NCBI GenBank assembly: GCA_964412365.1
Contig: CAYPOI010000002.1
Location: forward strand, 14,305 to 78,304
Origin: CAMTWZ01 sp964412365
GTDB lineage: Bacteria; Bacteroidota; Rhodothermia; Balneolales; HLUCCA01
Direction: 5' to 3'
DNA length: 64,000 nt
The translations under genes and the position numbers were made by a program. Position 1 is the first letter of the stretch, and every line of letters starts with the position of its first letter. Of the stretch, positions 60,679-64,000 are shown one piece after another. The notes below the pieces were generated by a model. It was given only the letters and a program-made list of their open reading frames with translations, searched no databases and was not told the DNA's origin.

Positions 60679-61192
60679 ACTCCGCCTGATTCACATGCCG
60701 CTCGGCGTGTGCGAGCATAATGTCGAACAGCACATCCATCCGATAGATCACCAATCGGCTGGCGGGTGAGACCACGATCGCGCCTTGATCGGCCAGGTCT
60801 TGATTGTCACGGATGAAGGTGTCCAATTCGCTCGTATGCGCCACGAAACGCGCCACGATATCGGCGGGGATGTCGCTATGGGATGGCTCCCAAACCGGAA
60901 ACGTTTTGATAGGTTTTCTTCTGTCGGGATGCACGCTTTGCAAGATGAATTTCCCGAAAAAGTTGACCAGGAACCCGAACCGTGCATGAAACGGAAGCGG
61001 ATAATTCCCGGCTCGGATCTTCGCCGGGACGTCGAAGTACGTGCGGTTGAGCACCATGATATGATCAAGGCATTGCGCCACGCTCCACTTTCCTGGAGCC
61101 GGTTGCCGGTTGAGGGCTTCGGCGTCGAGACCTCCGAAGAGGTCTTCGACCCGAGCTGAAATCGCTTTGATGCGATTAACTTCCTTCAACAT
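60644..61192 (-). CDS. DinB-family protein
   Basis: A 182-residue four-helix-bundle protein of the DinB superfamily. The N-terminal PAPGKWSVAQCLDHIMVLNR matches the conserved block with the first metal-binding His (DHI), and MLAHAERHVNQ near the end gives the other histidines. Members act as metal-dependent thiol S-transferases (such as bacillithiol transferases) or have unknown roles. The 3' end overlaps nifJ. The ATG lies inside an AT-rich repeat unit, so the first residues may be shorter in relatives. Confidence 0.85.
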   Translation of the reverse strand: MLKEVNRIKAISARVEDLFGGLDAEALNRQPAPGKWSVAQCLDHIMVLNRTYFDVPAKIRAGNYPLPFHARFGFLVNFFGKFILQSVHPDRRKPIKTFPVWEPSHSDIPADIVARFVAHTSELDTFIRDNQDLADQGAIVVSPASRLVIYRMDVLFDIMLAHAERHVNQAEFTSSPIPPTAD

Positions 61193-61214
61193 TTAAAATT
61201 CAACATTTAAAATT
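61187..61214. repeat. tandem AT-rich 14-bp repeat
   Basis: CAACATTTAAAATT occurs twice in exact tandem (61187-61200 and 61201-61214), followed by TC. The last 15 bases are identical to the copy at 43380-43394. The repeat spans the DinB start and the gap after PntB. Confidence 0.7.
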
Positions 61215-61217
61215 TCT

Positions 61218-62597
61218 TCAAAGCTCTTTCAACGCCCCCATCAGCCCCTGAAGCGATTTTTTCGCATCGCCGAAGTACATGTAGGCGTTTGGCAGATAGA
61301 ACAGATCGTTGTCGATGCCCGCGAAGCCGGTGTTCATGCTTCGTTTGAGGATGACCACGGCCTTCGCTTTGTCCACATCCAAGATCGGCATGCCGAAAAT
61401 CGGACTCGCCGGATTGGTCCGCGCCGCCGGGTTCACCACATCATTTGCTCCGACAACCAGAACCACATCCGTGCTTTCGAATTCGGGGTTGATGTCGTCC
61501 ATATCGTACAATTGCGGATAGGGGACGTTCGCTTCGGCTAGAAGCACGTTCATGTGTCCAGGCATGCGTCCCGCCACCGGATGAATGCCATATTTCACAT
61601 CCACATTCTTGGCTTCCAGGAACGCCGCCACTTCGCGGATGACGTGCTGGGCTTGAGCTACGGCGAGGCCGTATCCGGGCACGATCACCACACGACTCGC
61701 ATAGGCCGTCATCACGGCGACGTCATCCGATTTCACTTCGCGGATGGTTTTGCTTCCGTCTCCCGTTGCGGCCACCGCAGAACCCCCATCCGCCCCGAAA
61801 GCGCCAAACAGTACGTTCGAGAGTGGTCGGTTCATCGCCTTACACATGATCATGGTGAGGATGAAGCCCGACGCGCCGACCAAGGCTCCGCTCACGATGA
61901 GCAAGGAGTTGTTCAGCACGAAGCCGGTTGCGGATGCGGCCACACCGGAGAGTGAGTTCAGAAGCGATATCACAACGGGCATGTCGGCCCCGCCGATCGG
62001 AAGCACGAACATCACACCGAGCAAGAATGACAAGAGCGCGATGCCACCCAGGATCCAAAGGTTTTCCGGTTCGAACACCAGATAGATGGATGCGAATATG
62101 GCAACAGCGGCGAGGATGCCGTTCAATGGTTTTTGTCCGCCGAACGTGATCGGATTTCCTGGGAGTTTGCCAGCCAGTTTTCCATAGGCCATGATGGAGC
62201 CGGTGAAGGTCACAGCCCCGATGAAGACCGACATCCCGACGGTGAACAATCCGTCCGGACTCAGCATCAGGGGATCTCTCAAGTATTCGCCACCGGCCAC
62301 CAGAACGGATGCGCCGCCGCCGAGTCCATTGAGCAAGGCGACCATTTCGGGCATGCCTGTCATTTCCACTTTCTTGGCGATGTACACACCGATCGCCGAA
62401 CCCACGATCATCCCTGCGATGATCCATTCGAACGACAGGATTTCATGACTGAATAGCGTGACCACGATACCGATGAGCATCCCGAAGGCGGCCCATTGAT
62501 TTCCTTGGCGAGCGGTAGCTGGAGAACCTAGTTTTTTAAGTCCGGAGATGAAAAAACCGGTTGCAACGAGATAGGAGAGTTGAATGAAGGTATCCAC
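61218..62597 (-). CDS. pntB: NAD(P) transhydrogenase subunit beta
   Basis: A 459-residue protein of the proton-translocating transhydrogenase. About nine helices (residues 1-260, with GLGGGASVLVAGGEYL) precede the cytosolic NADP(H)-binding domain (about 290-459). The latter carries VVIVPGYGLAVAQAQH, the NADP fingerprint, and HPVAGRMPGHMNVLLAEA. It converts NADH and NADP+ to NAD+ and NADPH using proton-motive force. The start is GTG, 3 bases after the PntAB stop. The third gene of a three-part operon. Confidence 0.95.
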   Translation of the reverse strand: MDTFIQLSYLVATGFFISGLKKLGSPATARQGNQWAAFGMLIGIVVTLFSHEILSFEWIIAGMIVGSAIGVYIAKKVEMTGMPEMVALLNGLGGGASVLVAGGEYLRDPLMLSPDGLFTVGMSVFIGAVTFTGSIMAYGKLAGKLPGNPITFGGQKPLNGILAAVAIFASIYLVFEPENLWILGGIALLSFLLGVMFVLPIGGADMPVVISLLNSLSGVAASATGFVLNNSLLIVSGALVGASGFILTMIMCKAMNRPLSNVLFGAFGADGGSAVAATGDGSKTIREVKSDDVAVMTAYASRVVIVPGYGLAVAQAQHVIREVAAFLEAKNVDVKYGIHPVAGRMPGHMNVLLAEANVPYPQLYDMDDINPEFESTDVVLVVGANDVVNPAARTNPASPIFGMPILDVDKAKAVVILKRSMNTGFAGIDNDLFYLPNAYMYFGDAKKSLQGLMGALKEL

Positions 62598-62600
62598 GGG

Positions 62601-62882
62601 TCATTCTCCTTTCTTTTTAAACATGTGCAGCATCCGGTCGGTGACCATGAAACCACCCACGACGTTGATCATGGCGAACACAATGCCAAAGAAACCAATA
62701 ATTGAACCCACGAGGCCACCTGCGTGTCCGGCCAAGACCAGTGCTCCGATGATGGTGATGCCTGAAATGGCGTTCGAACCCGACATCAGCGGCGTATGCA
62801 AGGTGGTCGGAACCTTTGAAATCACCTCGAAGCCCACATAGCAGGCCAAGGTGAAGATGAAGAGATTGGAAATGAGATCCAT
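62601..62882 (-). CDS. pntAB: NAD(P) transhydrogenase subunit alpha part 2 (membrane)
   Basis: A 93-residue protein with three helices. It corresponds to the membrane part of PntA: LACYVGFEVISKVPTTLHTPLMSGSNAISG is the conserved block. In this lineage PntA is split into two polypeptides, PntAA and PntAB. It starts one base after the PntAA stop and is followed by PntB. Confidence 0.94.
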   Translation of the reverse strand: MDLISNLFIFTLACYVGFEVISKVPTTLHTPLMSGSNAISGITIIGALVLAGHAGGLVGSIIGFFGIVFAMINVVGGFMVTDRMLHMFKKKGE

Positions 62883-62883
62883 G

Positions 62884-64000
62884 TTAAGCGACTCCTAAAA
62901 GGGATTTGATGGTCGGACTTTTCCATTCACCGGCATGCGTGATGGTGGATTGTTCGATGATTTCGTCGGTGAAGTCGAGCGTCACGGCTCCGTCTTTCAC
63001 CAAAAGTTGAACGAGCGCGAACACGTTTTTCGAGTACAGTTGACTCGCGTGCAGCGGCATCGAACTGGGGATGTTCAAAGGTCCGAGAATTTGGACATGA
63101 TTCGCCGTGATGGCGGTTTTGCCTGGCTCGGTCAGTTCGCAGTTTCCACCTTGCTCGGCAGCGAGATCGACAATCACGGAACCTGGAGCCATGCTGGCCA
63201 CCATCTCTTTTGTGATGAGTTTCGGAGCCGGTTTTCCGGGGATGAGCGCCGTGGTGATCACGAAATCGGATACTTTCACCCGAGCGGCCAAGGCTTCTTT
63301 TTGCCTGCGCTTGTTCTCTTCCGACAATTCCTTGGCGTAACCGCCTTTCGTTTCCATGTCCTCGGGCTCGAGTTCCACATCCACGAACTTCGCACCAAGA
63401 CTTTCCACCTGTTCTTTCACTGCTGGACGCACATCAAAGGCTTCCACAACCGCGCCCAAGCGTCGAGCTGTGGCGATGGCTTGCAATCCGGCCACACCGG
63501 CACCGAGAATCAGACATTTCGCCGGGGCGATGGTGCCTGCGGCGGTCATCATCATCGGAAGGTATTTTCCGAGATGGGTGGATGCGAGAAGTACGGCTTT
63601 ATAGCCTGCGATGGAGCTCATCGAGCTGAGCGCGTCCATCTTCTGAGCACGGGTGATGCGCGGCACGGCTTCCATCCCCAATGCCGACACACCCTGAGTG
63701 CGCAAGGCCTCAGCGATGTCGCGGTTCTGCACCGCCCAGAGAAAGGAAATCAGGATGGATCCGGATTTGAGTTGCTTGACTTCATCCACTGAGGGAGGAG
63801 CCACTTTCAGGATCACATCCGAACTGCTCAGAACAGAATCCACAATCGTCGCACCGGCGGCGACATAAGCTTCGTTCGTGAAATAGGATGCGATGCCTGC
63901 GTTGGTTTCGATCTGTACGGAAACGCCCAATTTGATCAATTGGGAAACGGAATCCGGGTTCAAGGCAACACGATTCTCTCCGGATTGTGTCTCCTTGGGT
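62884..64000 (-). CDS. pntAA: NAD(P) transhydrogenase subunit alpha part 1 (partial, 5' end beyond window)
   Basis: The NAD(H)-binding soluble subunit, related to alanine dehydrogenase. The window ends inside its N-terminus: the last readable codons give PKETQSGENRVALNPDS, which corresponds to the usual PKExxxGExRVAxxP start, so only about four residues are missing. CLILGAGVAGLQAIATARRLGA is the NAD fingerprint and SMPLHASQLYSKNV is a conserved C-terminal block. It is the first gene of the PntAA-PntAB-PntB operon. Confidence 0.95.
   Translation of the reverse strand, partial: PKETQSGENRVALNPDSVSQLIKLGVSVQIETNAGIASYFTNEAYVAAGATIVDSVLSSSDVILKVAPPSVDEVKQLKSGSILISFLWAVQNRDIAEALRTQGVSALGMEAVPRITRAQKMDALSSMSSIAGYKAVLLASTHLGKYLPMMMTAAGTIAPAKCLILGAGVAGLQAIATARRLGAVVEAFDVRPAVKEQVESLGAKFVDVELEPEDMETKGGYAKELSEENKRRQKEALAARVKVSDFVITTALIPGKPAPKLITKEMVASMAPGSVIVDLAAEQGGNCELTEPGKTAITANHVQILGPLNIPSSMPLHASQLYSKNVFALVQLLVKDGAVTLDFTDEIIEQSTITHAGEWKSPTIKSLLGVA

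Overview
The window looks like a contig from the Bacteroidota/Rhodothermota/Balneolota supergroup, probably a metagenome-derived scaffold, because a 10-N gap sits inside one gene. The evidence is a DUF4293 membrane protein, a CcoN-CcoO fusion oxidase, a folP-cdaA pair, a YpdA-type reductase (bacillithiol lineages), a PorZ-like propeller and a DUF5686 protein, two TAnnTTTG-type promoter elements, and a TSP3-repeat OmpA lipoprotein. I lean towards Rhodothermota or Balneolota rather than classical Bacteroidia, but cannot prove it from sequence alone.

Layout. 1-9.3 kb: the start of a probable SLBB export protein, a DMT permease divergent from a TetR gene, then a tripartite RND efflux operon (TolC, lipoprotein adaptor, pump) followed by DUF4293 and a second DMT permease. 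9.3-16.9 kb: an MltF-like transglycosylase, a partner-switching signalling operon (STAS, anti-sigma kinase, GAF-GAF-SpoIIE phosphatase), two sister SPOR lipoproteins, a YciI protein, a barrel-like protein, a MarR-hydrolase pair behind a perfect palindrome, and tRNA-Arg(CCT). 16.9-22.8 kb: DUF5686 and PorZ-like envelope proteins, an OmpA lipoprotein and tRNA-Ala(GGC). 22.8-29.8 kb: a tightly coupled four-gene operon of a secreted protein, a FecR-domain protein, a large barrel-like protein and a CHASE2 class III adenylate cyclase, followed by the SRP RNA gene.

29.8-39.3 kb is a long minus-strand run: YpdA-like reductase, GNAT, a frameshifted FAD/Fe-S dehydrogenase, WbqC-like, CdaA, FolP, 7Fe ferredoxin, and an arsenosugar-type set (two TIGR04283/TIGR04282 glycosyltransferases, ArsS radical SAM enzyme, AhpD-like protein). 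39.5-45.7 kb: small barrel protein, NhaC antiporter, CIA30, NAD(P)-binding protein, Tag glycosylase and GltX. 45.7-54.2 kb: a complete cbb3 oxidase locus (Rrf2 regulator, CcoI, CcoS, CcoNO, CcoQ, CcoP, CcoG, CcoH, SafE), including two 56-residue genes. 54.2-64 kb: a GNAT-nitrilase fusion, FabF, pyruvate:ferredoxin oxidoreductase, DinB and the three-gene PntAA-PntAB-PntB transhydrogenase, whose first gene runs off the right edge.

Together the genes describe a Gram-negative organism with low-oxygen respiration (cbb3) and ferredoxin-linked pyruvate metabolism. It has several envelope-signalling modules. The most interesting locus is the FecR/barrel/CHASE2-cyclase operon, which reads like an envelope-to-cAMP signalling unit. 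No CRISPR array, transposase, prophage or recognisable defence island was seen. No stretch longer than about 220 bases lacks a gene.
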